Assembly: GCA_032433595.1 (NCBI GenBank)
Contig: JASWJB010000343.1
Coordinates: forward strand, 1 to 44,193
DNA: 44,193 nucleotides
DNA from: Conoideocrella luteorostrata
Taxonomy: Eukaryota; Ascomycota; Sordariomycetes; Hypocreales; Clavicipitaceae
Direction of reading: 5' to 3'
Shown: one piece after another, positions 10,417-22,187 of the stretch
How positions within the stretch are numbered: position 1 is the stretch's first letter
How the letters are laid out: every line of letters begins with the position of its first letter
Notes under the pieces: model-generated
Told to the model about the DNA's origin: nothing
The model's input: the letters and a program-made list of their open reading frames with translations, nothing else
The model's database searches: none
Translations under genes and position numbers: made by a program

Positions 10417-12498
10417 ATGTTGCCAAAAAACGAGTCTCGCGACACTGAGAAGGCGAGTTCGGTCCCAACCCCTCACGTACACCAAACGACAGACTCAGTT
10501 GGGGTCATGGAATGTGCCTTCGAAAACCGGGACATTTCAAAGGATGGTAAAATTCACAAAGACCAAGTTGGCGTACAGAAAGCCCAGGCTCTCAAACGAT
10601 ACATGACGAGGCCAGTATTTGCGGTGGTCTTTGCGGCGTGAGTGTTTGAAGTTTGTATAAGAACTATGCGATCTATGGCTGACAAATAGTAGACTTATTT
10701 TAACCATGTTCGCTGATCGATTCACGGTATACACGGCCTCTACCTACAACGCCTTTGCAACGAGTGCCTATTCACAGCATTCATTGCTTAGCGCTGCTGC
10801 CGTTGTAGGCGACATTGCGCAACTATGTTCATACCCTATCTATGCCAAGCTCGAGGATGTGAGTAGTCTCAGCTGCAAAAAGGCAGAACTTGGAAAACGA
10901 AGCTCATTTTGCATCCTTTCTTTAGGCAATTGGAAGAGCCGAAGGATTTGCATTGGCGACATTGTTCCACATCCTAGGCAGCGTTATGAGTGCTGCATGT
11001 CCCAATGTTGAAACATATATTGCTGCTGGAATATTCAATGCCATGGGAAATACGGGCTTTCTTCTCACAGAGCAGGTGTTTGTAGCCGAGACGGTCTCCT
11101 TAGCTAACCGAGGGCTCTTGACCGCCTTACCTACGAGCATCACAGGAATTGTGGTTTTGGTAGCGGGAAGTATTGCGGCGGGTGAAATCCTCAAGGTCGC
11201 TGGATGGCGCTGGGGCTATGGAATAGCTGCAATTGTGTTGCCTATTTGCGCAGCACCGCTCGTTACTATTCTGCTTGTGCTTCAAAACAGGGCAATGAAA
11301 AAATATGGAGAGCCCGGACCTAAAGGTAAAACAGAGAAGCCAAGTCGCGGATTCTGGGCAAAAGTTGCCACTTACATCTGGCTTGATCTTGACTTGCCGG
11401 GGTTTCTTCTTCTGACTGCCGGCTTGGCCCTCATACTAGTTCCCTTGTCTCTCACGGGGTCTAAGCACTCTGATAGATGGGCAAGCCCGTCTTTGATTGT
11501 CATGATTGTCATTGGTGCGGTGTCGCTGGTGTGTCTTGTAATATGGGACGTCTGGTACGCGAAGCAGCCACTGGTACCACTGTCCCTTTTGCGGCGGAGA
11601 ACGGTGCTGGCCGCCAGCTTTCTGGGGCTCTTTGACTTTCTAGCGTTTTCTCTCTTCAAGACTTTCTTCCCGAGTTTCCTCCAAGTTGCCGGCGCATACA
11701 CCCCGGCGGATGCTTCGCTCGTCAAGTAAGTGATGATACGTTCCCTCAATGTTGGAATCCATGTCACTGACAGATGTTAGCAACGCAATCATTATTGCTT
11801 TCCAAGTTATGCGTCTCGTGGCTGGCGTTGTCATCCGCTGGTCAAGACGTCCGTTGATATGGATATATGTTGGAGTTCCGCTGGGGATGCTAGGACAGGG
11901 TCTGTTAGTCAGGTTCACCAATATGCCAGACGGGACTATCCATAATAGGGCGTCGTTAGTGGTAGCGCGCAGTGTGATGGGTGCTGCCCGTGGCTTGCAC
12001 CATACTGCAGCGTTAGTCGCTGTGCAATGCGACGTGCCTGATGAGGGCTTATCCATGGTAACGGCACTTTTCCTGGCGCTGATGAATGTCGGAGCAGCTA
12101 TTGGAGAAAGGTAAGCAGATCGATCCCCTTATTCTTTAGCTGCGTACTCCGTACACACGTGCGTTGTGTAAGCTCAAGCTTACCATTACGTGTTTCCCAG
12201 TATGGGTGGCGCCATTTGGCGCGCTACTTTGAGCAAAAACCTGGTCAAGTACCTCCCGGACAACGCCAAGTCATCGGCAGAGGCAATCTTTGGTTCTATC
12301 GTGGTCGCAAAGAAGTATGCAAAGGGAACAGCTATTCGTGCCGCAATCGATCACGCTTATCGTGACTCAATGTCATTGCTTGCAATAGTTGCCACAGCCT
12401 GCATGGTGCCGATGCTGATCTTTATGTTGGGTATCAGGAACATGGACTTGAAGAAAATGAAAGAAGATGCTAAACAACCCCAAGCTGAGAAGAGCTAG
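10417..12498 (+). CDS. Siderophore-iron transporter, major facilitator superfamily (SIT family)
   Basis: Five exons (10417-10637, 10690-10858, 10926-11725, 11781-12110, 12201-12498) join to 605 aa, the usual length for 14-TM siderophore-H+ symporters of the Sit1/MirB family. A hydrophilic N-terminus of about 65 residues is followed by RYMTRPVFAVVFAA, then ADRFTVYTASTYNAFATSAYSQHSLL and IYAKLEDAIGRAEGF, which is the SIT form of the MFS loop 2-3 motif. Membrane segments follow throughout, with the central loop RAMKKYGEPGPKGKT. The C-terminal half holds the SIT-typical long lumenal/extracellular loop (MGGAIWRATLSKNLVKYLPDN) before the last helix. Function: uptake of ferric siderophores at the plasma membrane or endosome; the substrate cannot be told from sequence. 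An NAGNAG-type tandem acceptor (TAGTAG) precedes exon 2. Iron-type GATA sites lie upstream. Confidence 0.9.
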
Positions 12499-13147
12499 AT
12501 GATGCCCAGTGTTTGCCCTGCAAGCTTTGTGGCAAGTGGCAAGCAAGAGTATCATTAGGCAATAATCTTCCGAACTTTTACAGAGGACCAACCTGAAACT
12601 GTACTTTTGCCATGAATGCGACATGATGAGTTGTTTTGGTGAGTCTGCTGCCATGTTAACGGAGCCATTTCGGCGCGCATCAGTTTCTTTCCCACAGCAG
12701 CTCATTTTAGTCATCCCAGTTTTTAATTATAGACGGACAATTGACAGGCAGACTCAACCGGACCCCACCTTGAGCCTCCACAGTCCCCCCTCACCCTCTG
12801 CCAAGGAGGAATTGATACCATACCGGCCCAAACTACTTGCAGCCTCGAGATCACCTGGTATGACTCTCATCCTTTTAACCCTTCAATCTGAACTGCTTAT
12901 TTTTCCATCCCGCGCACCGCCCCCCCCCTCGTCCTGAATCACTCCTCCGCTGCTGTTCATCGTTTTGATTTACTTTGGCGCATCAAAGTCTTGTTCGATT
13001 GAATTGAGCTTTGCGATATTTGCGCCAACGACACGTCATAGCGAATAGAGCATCAATCTATCGTCGCAGTCATATCTGGAAGAGAATCTCTTTACTCTTT
13101 GCTTTTATTTAGCTCCTTGCGGGCCGACGAGTGCCCTTTGCGCCATC
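12499..13147 (+). promoter_or_regulatory. Intergenic region and 5' leader of xrn1
   Basis: About 650 bp holding the 3' end of the transporter transcript and the xrn1 promoter. The segment 12750-12940 is C/T-rich with a C-run at about 12919-12927. No gene is supported. Confidence 0.4.
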
Positions 13148-16100
13148 ATGGGGTTTGTCTTGCCCCCTGATCGTCTAGTCTGATGGTGAAAGCTAATCGA
13201 AGCTCTGCACAGTGTTCCCAAATTTTTCAGATGGCTGTCAGAGCGCTATCCCTCCATTTCGCAAGTTATCGCAGAGAACCGTATACCAGAGTTTGATTGC
13301 CTATATGTTCGTAACGCCACCCCAGTCGGCTACCTTGTACAACTGGCTGACCAACTTTGCAGCTCGACATGAACGGCATCATTCATAACTGTACTCACAA
13401 GGATGCCGGAGAAGATGTTTCGTTTCGACTTAGTGAAGAGGAAATGTTCATCCGGATTTTCAACTATATCGAGCACTTGTTTGGTAAAATTAAGCCCAAG
13501 CAACTTTTCTTCATGGCCATTGACGGTGTTGCACCACGCGCCAAGATGAATCAGCAACGTGCTCGTCGATTTCGTACTGCATTGGATGTCGAGAAAGCCC
13601 GCGAAAAGGCTGTTAAGGAGGGCGTCGAAATGCCCAAAGAAGAACCATTTGACAGCAACTGCATCACTCCAGGTACCTTGATCCGGCAGCTTGACACTAC
13701 GTCCGCGTATTTAACTAACAGCCTGTAGGCACGGAGTTCATGGCGAAGCTTTCTCAGCAGCTGCGATATTTTGTCAACAAAAAAGTATCCGAAGATGCAG
13801 ATTGGCAGGGATGCGAAATCGTTCTTTCCGGTCACGAAGTCCCCGGCGAAGGCGAACATAAAATCATGGAATACATTCGAAATGCGAAAGCCCAGCCCAA
13901 CTATAACCAGAACGTGAGACACTGCTTGTATGGATTGGATGCTGACTTAATCATGTTGGGATTGCTCAGTCACGATCCTCATTTCTGTCTTCTTCGAGAA
14001 GAGGTCACTTTTGGACGAGCAGCGAAGAACAAATCGAAGGAACTTGAACACCAAAACTTTTACTTACTACATTTATGCATTGTACGGGAATATCTGGAAA
14101 TGGAGTTCCAGGAACTGCACAAGGATGGCACCCTTACTTTTTCATTTGACCTCGAAAGAGTTATTGATGATTTCATTTTGATGGCGTTCTTCGTTGGCAA
14201 CGATTTTTTGCCGAACCTCCCCGGACTTCATATCAATGAGGGGGCGCTGGCAAACATGTTTCGGATCTATAAGACTGTGCTACCTAATTGTGACGGATAC
14301 ATCAACGAGAACGGTGTTATCAACATGTCTCGTTTGGATAAGTTGTTGACAGAACTAAGCAAATTGGAGTTAGTATCATTCGAGAACAATATTTCTGATG
14401 AAAAATGGTTCGCTTCGAAGCAAATGGAAAAGAAATTGGAAGCCAAGGGCGGGACAGCGAACAAGAATACGAAGACCGCTCAGTTGATTATCACTTCATC
14501 ACAGCGCGATCTTTGGAAACAGAAAATACGATCATATGTCTCAAAACGCTCTGACGAGCCGTTGGACCTTGGCTACGAATTAAAAGCGGCCGATCGCAAG
14601 TTCGTAAAGGACATTGCGGATGCAATGCATCTTGACTGGGCTACGAAGGAAGACGAAGAAGCCAATCGCCACCTAGTTCTTTCATTTCCTGCGAAGCCTG
14701 GAGGCCAGAACGATGACGAGGAGGAAGAAGAGGAAGAGGAAGGCAATCTGGCCGCCTACCGCGTCATCAAGTCCTACGACAAAGCTATGGTCGTTGATGT
14801 TACTGCAGAAGATGCACAGCAGCACTATGAGAAGCTTTACCAGGACAAATATACTGGATGGAAGACAAAATACTACTTGCAAAAATTTCCAGAGTGGGCA
14901 CCGGAGAAGTACGAAAACGAGCAGAAAGATCTCTGCGAAAACTACGTTCAAGGTCTTCAGTGGGTGCTGTTCTACTACTACAAGGGTATCGCTTCGTGGC
15001 CATGGTTTTATGGTTACCATTACGCTCCATTAATTTCTGGTGAGACATGGCTCCAGTTACCAGCCTTCTTTTATCCATTTTGTTAACGAGAATAGATGTC
15101 ACGAAGGGCTTATCGGCCAATCTCAACTTCAGAAAGGGCCAGCCATTTAAACCTTACGAGCAGCTTATGGGCGTGTTGCCAGACCGAAGTAAGCAGATCG
15201 TACCTACGGTTTATCACGATCTGATGACGAACCCCAATTCACCTATTATCGATTTCTACCCGCGAGACTTTGAGCTGGACATGAACGGCAAAAAGATGGA
15301 GTGGGAAGCAGTTGTCAAGATCCCTTTCATCGATGAAAAGAGACTTCTCGATGCGATGGCAACCAAGAATGATTCTTTAGAACCTGACGAAAAGGCTCGA
15401 AATGGATTCGGCGTGCCTCTGAAGTTCACATACTCCCCTGAGGTGAACTATGTCTACCCTTCTCCGCTGCCTGGTATCTTCCCAGAAGTCCAAAACTGCC
15501 GCTGCATCGAAAATATTTTCGATCTGCCAGACATCGAGGGCTTAGAATACATCTCTGGTTTGATGAGCGGAGCTCTGCTCAAGGTCGAGGCCTTAGCCGG
15601 ATTTCCCACTTTACATACTTTACCATACACTGCTCAGCTTGTAGAGGACTATGGCATCAATGTCTTTCAGCAGGACAGCAGAAATCCAAGCGTTGTGGTA
15701 ACACTGACTGACACCAAGTTGCGAACAAGCATCGAGACGTTCAAGACTAAGTTGGGTCAACGATGCTACGTGGGTTACCCATTCCTTCAAGAAGCTAGGA
15801 TTGTGAAAGTGCAAGACGAGCTCTTCACTTATGAACTTTCCGATAATAAGAAGGACATTGTTATGAAAGATCATTCGAACCGAGAGGCTGCCGACTTCGC
15901 TAAAGATGCTGAATTCTTGGAGAGGTGGCATGCGAAGCGATTGGGTGTCATTATTGGACAAGTAGAATGCCTCGTGCATGTCCATATGCTCAAGGGTCTC
16001 ATCAAGACTGAAGAGGGTGCACTGCTTAAGGAATATGCTGAAAATCCCAGTGTTCGCAGTGTTTATGCCTCCCAAACTGTTGTGGACGAGGTCGTGAACG

Positions 16101-17629
16101 AAGACGAGCGCTTCATAGAGAAAGAAGCACTCCCTATCGAGGAAGAGTTTCCCTTGGGCACCAGGGCCTTCTTCTTGGGTGAATACGCATATGGACGACC
16201 GCTGGAAGTGATTGGACATGTCAAGGGCAAAACGGAAGTGGTCGTCTCGATGCCCAAGAACAAGGAGCCTGAGTTCTCAAAAAGGATCATCCATCAAGCC
16301 GAGCGCAACAATCCTTACATGCCTTCTTTTGCAGTCGCGAAAATGTTAGGCATTCACCCCCTGGTACTTAGCAAGATCACATCATCCTACCAAATCAGCA
16401 CATCGGCAGGTCTCAAGCTGAATCTAGGACTCAATCTCAAGTTTGAGGGTCGCAAGCTCAAAGTGCTGGGCTATTCACGAAAGTCCCACACTGGCTGGGA
16501 GTTTAGCTCTTTGGGCGTTAAGCTAATTGCCGATTATATGGTAATGTTTCCCGACTTCTTCGCAGCCATCCAAAGAGAGCCGCAGAGAAATGAGACATCC
16601 GAACTTGATCTTTGGAACGACCCAGCTGCCGCATCTCAGCGAGTCAAGGACATTGTGGCTTGGTTGAAGAAGCAAGAAACATCCAAGTTTGAGCGAGTGC
16701 CTCTTGAAGCTGAACAGCTTGACTCCGGAGTCGTCATGGGGTTGGCTAATGCGGGGGAGCAAGTCTTCCAAACCTCCCAGGACACTGAGATTAAGAAACT
16801 CAAGGGAGTGCCTCGAGCTGCAATGCTGAAGCCTTCCGACGCAGAGCTCGTTCTGGCAAATCAGAACTTTGGATTAGGTGACCGCGTGACTTTTGTGGCC
16901 TCGTCCGGTAAAGTACCTATCGCCACACGGGGGACGGTTGCTGGAATCAGTAGGACTGCAACGGCTCTTCTCCTTGATGTTGTATGGGACACATCGTTCA
17001 TGAGCGGTACTACGCTGGGAGAGCGAGCCCCCATGTTCCGAGGTCAAACTGTGGCGTCTTCGTCAGTCCTGAATACCACAGACAAACAGGTTATCTCTGC
17101 CTCGAGCAAGTCCCAGCAGAAGCGGGCCACTTCAACCATGACGACAGGGTTCTATGGCTCTGTCGGTGTGCCTCAGTTCAAGGATGCTCCTGCACCTGCA
17201 CCTCTTCGAGGCAGCTGGAGAGGTGCAATCAATGGTAGCGGCCACAGCACACCAGGCCGGGACTCCCCAGGCAGAGGTAGAGGCAGCCCTAGTACGGCAC
17301 CTCAACGCGGAGGTGGCAATGGTAATGCTCCCAACTTGCTCCATAGTAAGTTGGTGTATCGCGATAGCTCCTATGGTACACCACCCTCACGACAGGCCGC
17401 CAATGGCGGCGATGGTGCTCGAGATCGGGGCCGTGGCGGCTTCCCAAGGACATATAACCCCCTGTCTGATGCGGAACAGCCGGGCATTTACAGTAGGGTG
17501 CCTCCTCCCGCGAGTCTTGATTCCAATTCTCACGGTGTTCGAGGTGGCCATGGCCGTGGTCGTGGCCGTGGAGACAGAGCGCGCGGAGGGCCGAACTGGG
17601 GACGTGGTGGCTACAACCGCGGTGGCTAA
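13148..17629 (+). CDS. xrn1: 5'-3' exoribonuclease Xrn1
   Basis: Five exons (13148-13152, 13213-13306, 13363-13672, 13729-15039, 15096-17629) give 1417 aa, typical for cytoplasmic Xrn1. The first exon is only ATGGG; splicing restores the invariant start MGVPKFFRWLSERYP. Catalytic metal-binding acids are visible: D35 in LDMNG, E177 and E179 in PGEGEHK, D207 and D209 in GLDADL, and D295 in GNDFLP. An acidic Asp/Glu run sits near 455-465. A conserved helical domain (YYKGIASWPWFYGYHYAP) precedes intron 4. An SH3-like domain lies at about 1160-1230. The tail from about 1260 is RG/RGG-rich and low complexity. Xrn1 degrades decapped mRNA in the cytoplasm; the length and SH3-like region separate it from nuclear Rat1. 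The following gene, spc3, is convergent. Confidence 0.96.
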
Positions 17630-18028
17630 GCTGAGAGATACAATGGTGTATTCATTTATAACATATTCTTCATGTTCGATATGGTGTTGGAAAAGCATTT
17701 GCGACTATTGTGTCATCCATCATGAGCATCGGCGAGGCATGGGCGTTGTTAGCGAGGAATATGTGATCACAAATGGATCCGGGTGTATTTTGATCAAGAC
17801 GGTATAATATAGACGAGATGTAGGAAAAGTTATCTTCTCAAGCTCCTGCACCATGTCTCCTGTCATAAGGTAGCTCGACGATAGCAGGCAAATCTAAAGA
17901 AGATGATCGACTTCATAAAGCACCTGCCACGAGCTTCTAAGTATCGCCCATCAACATACAGTTAATTAATATGCGCTAAACATAATGTTATGATTCTCAT
18001 TTTCTCTACAGCGTATAGTTCCTGCCTA
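17630..18028. other. Convergent 3' region between xrn1 and spc3
   Basis: About 400 bp between converging stops, AT-leaning, with no gene seen. It probably contains both polyadenylation regions. Confidence 0.4.
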
Positions 18029-18922
18029 CTACACCTTGCTGCCCTTATTCTTCCCTGCATCCTTCTTCACTTTGATCGCCGGAAACTCAAACTTCTCACT
18101 CACCCCGCCGTCAATGGGATTCCAATATCCCAAAGTATCGTCCATGTTCCATGTCAACAAGCCAACCCATGGTTGAACATTGTAATTTAACTTGAGAGAA
18201 ACGTTATCGACCTTGGCAATTTTGCCGCTAGGATGTGTGATTTGATATTTTGGTCTTTGGTTCTTGAGCTTCAGCAAACCACTATGTCATTCATCATTAA
18301 CAAAATGTAATACATTATTTTTGGCCACTCCATATTTGTGGTCTGATAGCGACGGAGAGAATGCCCAACATACCGACTAGGATCAATAGATTTCCCCTCT
18401 GCACTCTTCTTGAGTTTCTTCATGGCAATCGGACCAATATTCTGCAAGTGATCGGCGCTGGGATTCGTGATGATGCTGTCCCAAATCACAGCTGAGTTCG
18501 TGGTGTTGGCGCCTGGAGACGAGGGCCACTCGGCCGTGACGTATACGAAGAGCTGTTTGGTGTTCCATGTGAAGAGCGAAGAGAGATCTGCATCGAGGGA
18601 GAACTTGATGATAGCGTATTCTTCCTTTTTGGAGGAGTAGTAGTGGGGGCGGCCTTTGACTCTATTCTCCAAAAAAAGAAAAAGAAAGTATGCGTCAGTA
18701 TGGTGTTTTGATTTTCAAATTGGCATCGTGTTGAAGTCACTGCGACGATGTTAAAGGGGTAAGTAAGGCTGCTGCATACACTTGAATGTTCGTGGGAACT
18801 ATGGTCCCGCTCGGCTTTCGAATGGCGAGGAGGTCCGTCGCGGCGATGAAGCCGGCAAGTACGCAGGCGACGGTGGTGAAGAAGCCGAAGACATTTTGGA
18901 TACGCGTGAAGGAGCTGTGCAT
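18029..18922 (-). CDS. spc3: Signal peptidase complex subunit 3 (Spc3/SPC22-23)
   Basis: Three exons on the minus strand (18922-18780, 18661-18374, 18281-18029) give 227 aa. The first splice uses the GTATGC donor at 18779 and restores the family segment NIQVVKGRPHYYSSKKEEYA. The N-terminus MHSSFTRIQNVFGFFTTVA begins the single membrane anchor (about residues 12-31); the rest is the lumenal beta-rich domain, with LDADLSSLFTWNTKQLFVYV and a C-terminal NYNVQPWVGLLTW as conserved cores. Spc3 is essential for the endoplasmic-reticulum signal peptidase in yeast and helps position Sec11. The tail ends in a Lys-rich stretch. A length near 180-230 aa fits the family. Confidence 0.94.
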
Positions 18923-20372
18923 GGCGGGCGGTTTGGGGTTGCGCCGGGCGAGACGCGGGCGCGGTCGTATTACGGTCGGTCGGTCTGTCGGTCGGTCAGT
19001 CGGTGGCTGCGAGGTCTCGAGGTGAAGCTGTAATTCGACAGATCTGATGATAGAGTAAGTAGCTAACCACGCAGCAACGCCTTAGTGTTCGGATGTCGAG
19101 ACCCAGGAGGACACGTGTGGGGGAGGTTTGGGCGCTTCATGTGTGGGGGCTGCTCCACATAAGCTTTCAAGAGACGAGGAGGAATCAGTATTAAAAGATG
19201 TACAAAGTACTCCGTAATCTTCTTCTTCTTTTTTCTTTTCTTTATTATGAGGTTGCAGCCTTACCGGTGACTTTCTCAATAATCAGTCCTAGAAACGTGT
19301 AGTTTGTGTTGGCGTAGTACTACTCCCCTTCCCGGACGCGACGACCTTTGAGAATGCTCCTTCCACCGACATTGCTGAGCTGTTGAGGCATGAGGCAGGT
19401 CCAGATAGCTGGGAAGATGACGAAGACTGGATTCGTCACGGACGAGGGACACTCATGAGCCCAGGGCATGTCTGGGAAAAGACAGGGCGGTTGGAGTATA
19501 TTCGCATATCAATCTCCCTGTATACCGACGAGTTGAGAAGCTGAGAAATTCTGTTTGACGGCTCCAGTTTTATTCCTGGATGAGCTGGAAAATGGCAAAT
19601 GCTTTGATGATGCTGACGATGCCGAATACATGTGTGGAGGAGACGGGCAGGGCGTCTTAGAGGTTGGAATGGCCAGCTGTGAATATTTGTGACATGGGAG
19701 CAGCTTATGGAGGCGGAGAGGCCGGGAATGCCTTTACCTGTGTGAGAGTCGAGGATGCCGTTGGTTTTGGCGATGAGTTCATCTTTGGACATAGACATAA
19801 GGGGGGGGGGGATATGTCAGTTAGGAATGCCTGATGCCGAAGTAGGGCTTGATAAAATAATGAATGAAGCTCTATAAACCGCAGGCGACGCAAAACATGA
19901 AACAGGCTATTCTGTTGTTTAGGGACTCGTACTCCGGTATCAGACAGGACCCCGCCTAAACGCATTCAGAAACCGACCAGCATGACTTTTTAATAAGAGA
20001 GCGCGGGCCATTGACTATCGTAAAAGATGCAGTATAGCTATACTTTATTGCCAGCAAACAAAGACGTTAATGTATATTATCGTATGGCTCTTTTCCTACA
20101 GAGATACAGTACGGAGAATATCATGGCACGTGGCGGAAGTTACACCGACCTAGGTGATAACAAAGCCAGGTGGAGAGGATGACTCTGATCGCAACTTGCG
20201 GAATGACAAAATTCTTGTGTCCTGTATTAATCTGCATTACAATTCTTCATCATTACGGAATAGCTAAATTACACTGCAAGTCACATTTTGTGCTGAAAGT
20301 TTTCACTTATCCTTTCCCTTACACTTTTGGCGTCTGTGCTCAAATCTACACTGTTCCGCTGTCCATATAGAA
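18923..20372. other. Intergenic region spanning spc3 promoter, hydrolase relic and manC-like 3' end
   Basis: Outside the hydrolase relic, 18923-19244 contains the spc3 upstream sequence with a tandem GGTCGGTC-like run near 18974-19000, and one TACTCCGTA at 19208-19216. A G-run of about 10 lies near 19801. 19960-20372 is AT-rich with no gene seen. A plus-strand open stretch at 19330-19542 opposite the relic (ELLRHEAGPDSWEDDEDWIR) is unexplained. Confidence 0.4.
19245..19798 (-). pseudogene. Decayed beta-lactamase-related serine hydrolase (PF00144-like) relic
   Basis: Three pieces in different frames keep the order of this fold. First, from the ATG at 19798, SKDELIAKTNGILDSHTGKGIPGLSASI resembles the family N-terminus (helix, then IPG strand). 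Second, at 19629-19570, VFGIVSIIKAFAIFQLIQE carries an S-x-x-K catalytic motif (SIIK) in the usual VFxIxSxxKxF context and then stops. Third, at 19316-19245, YANTNYTFLGLIIEKVTGK carries the Y-x-N motif and then stops. The spacing between S-x-x-K and Y-x-N, about 330 nt, is normal for the family, but the frames do not join by obvious introns. It reads as a broken gene. A gene with unusual introns is the alternative. Confidence 0.5.
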
Positions 20373-22187
20373 TTACATAAGGTTCTTGAAGCCCGCCTTG
20401 CGGCAGCTAGCCACAAGAGACTTGACTTCCTGGGCACGAGCACGAGTTGTGACCATGAGAGCGTCAGGAACGTCGACGATGACGAGATCGTCCACACCCA
20501 GGCACGCAATGAGTCGACCAGAGCCAGGTACAACAATGCCGCCGGGGGCTTGTTGAGCAACGACTACACCATACTGGTCAGTATCACGAATCATCGCACA
20601 CGAGCTAGAAGGATGTTTCCCTTACCAAGGCTACGATCACCAAGAACCCTAGGCAGATTTGCTTCGGCGGGGAGCATTTCAGCAAGGGAGGAGAAGTCAC
20701 CAACATCATCCCAGCCTAATTACATATTAGCACGGGTCACAATGGCCATACAAACGCTACACTTACCGAAGGTAGCAGGAATAACTGCAACCTTGCCCTC
20801 GGCAGCAGCAGGTTCAGCAATGGCGTTGTCAATAGCCACCTTCTCCAGAGTGGGCCAGACCTCGTTAATGATTGTCTCTCGCTTAGTTTTGTCCTCCCAA
20901 GCCTCGGCAATTCTGGTCAGGTTTGCATGCAGCTCTGGCTCATACTCCTTAACAAGGTCCATCAAGGTGGAGGCCTTGGTGACGAACATGCCAGCGTTCC
21001 AGCGGTAGTTACCGGACGCGAGATACTTAGCGGCCGTGTATGCGTCGGGTTTCTCTTTGAAAGCACTAACCAGACGAGCAGAAGGCGCACTAGGCACATC
21101 CAACTTGTCGCCGAGCTTGACATAACCAAAACCAGTAGCAGGGTGAGAGGGAGCAATACCAATAGTAACGAGGAAACCCTCCTTGGCGACCTTGACGGCC
21201 TCGGTGACGGAATTGAGGAACGCATCCTCACCGGCAATCATATGATCAGCGGCGAAGGATCCGATAACGGCATCTTGGTCCCGATGCAGGAGAATCGCAG
21301 CTGCAAGGCCAATGGCGGCCATAGAGTCTTTGGGGCCAGGTTCGGTGAACAGGTTGGAGTTCTCAAGCTGAGGCAGCTGAGTCTGGATAGACTCCGAGTG
21401 GCTGGGTCCAGCAACAACGGTCATGCGACCAGGTCCAGCGAGGGGGACAAGGCGATGCCATGTTGACTGAAGCAAGCTACGTCCGGAGAGATCAATGTCC
21501 AGCAGAAACTTGGGGTGGTTCTCGCGGGACAAGGGCCAGAGACGAGTGCCAGCACCACCGGCAGGGATGATGACATAGAAGCCGTCAATTTCACGATCCA
21601 TGGCAGGAACAGTGAGTTGCGGGCTGGGTGAAGGCGGTGGGATATATCTCATGGCGGGAGACAGCTTAGGGCGGGGATGGGGACTGAAAGATCGCATGGA
21701 GGTTTCAGGGCCAGGAGAGAAGACAGCAAGGCCAGAGCTGTCACGGCGCGTCTTTAATTTTGCCAGAGCGTGAATAGTTTATTCAATCATAGTGAATTCA
21801 AGAGTGAAGGGTCGTCGCAGTCCATGGGTTATGTGTTATTGACCAGACGTGTAGAACTTACCAGGACCGTCTCTTTAAGAAGCTGCCCAATTTCATTGTT
21901 GGACTGCCGCAATTGCGTGCACTCTTGGCGCAGCTCTGATAATTCCTCGGTCTGAATAATGCAGAATCAAATCAGCAGTCGTCCCAAGTTTGCGTATAGG
22001 TAGAATATGATATGAAGGTATCATAAGAGGCAGTCCCGAACCAAGGAACTGCAGCATCGCGTCGTGCCGTTTGCCCCCTAACCAATAACGTGTCATCTGC
22101 GAAGTGAGAATACACAAGACGTACCTGTTTCTGCACCACCTCCATGATTTTGGCCAAAACAGCCTCAACGCCCGTCTGCACAGCCAT
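20373..22187 (-). CDS. Bacterial-type mannose-1-phosphate guanylyltransferase (ManC-like) with N-terminal coiled coil
   Basis: Five minus-strand exons (22187-22125, 21951-21862, 21751-20767, 20715-20626, 20563-20373) close at 472 aa; the first two junctions are both phase 0. Residues 1-51 form a heptad-like coiled coil (MEVVQKQTEELSELRQECTQ). Residues 52-101 are a Ser/Pro-rich linker. From M102 the chain is a complete nucleotidyltransferase: PAGGAGTRLWPLSR (114-127), then PKFLLD, and later TGFGYVKLGD, FKEKPD, NAGMFV and WDDVGD. The C-terminus GGIVVPGSGRLIACLGVDDLVIVDVPDALMVTT matches actinobacterial ManC proteins of about 370 aa. The reaction is Man-1-P plus GTP to GDP-mannose, used for glycans. 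Fungi normally use the eukaryotic Mpg1/Psa1 enzyme, so this looks acquired. Alternative: translation starts at 21601 and the upstream exons belong to another small gene. Confidence 0.85.

Noticed and set aside
20373..20594. Frame beginning MIRDTDQYGVVV as a separate small gene or a frameshift in the manC-like gene
   Set aside because: Using the acceptor TGTAG at 20564 joins the last exon in frame (SLVVAQQAPGG), with a good CTGAC branch site, so no frameshift or extra gene is needed.
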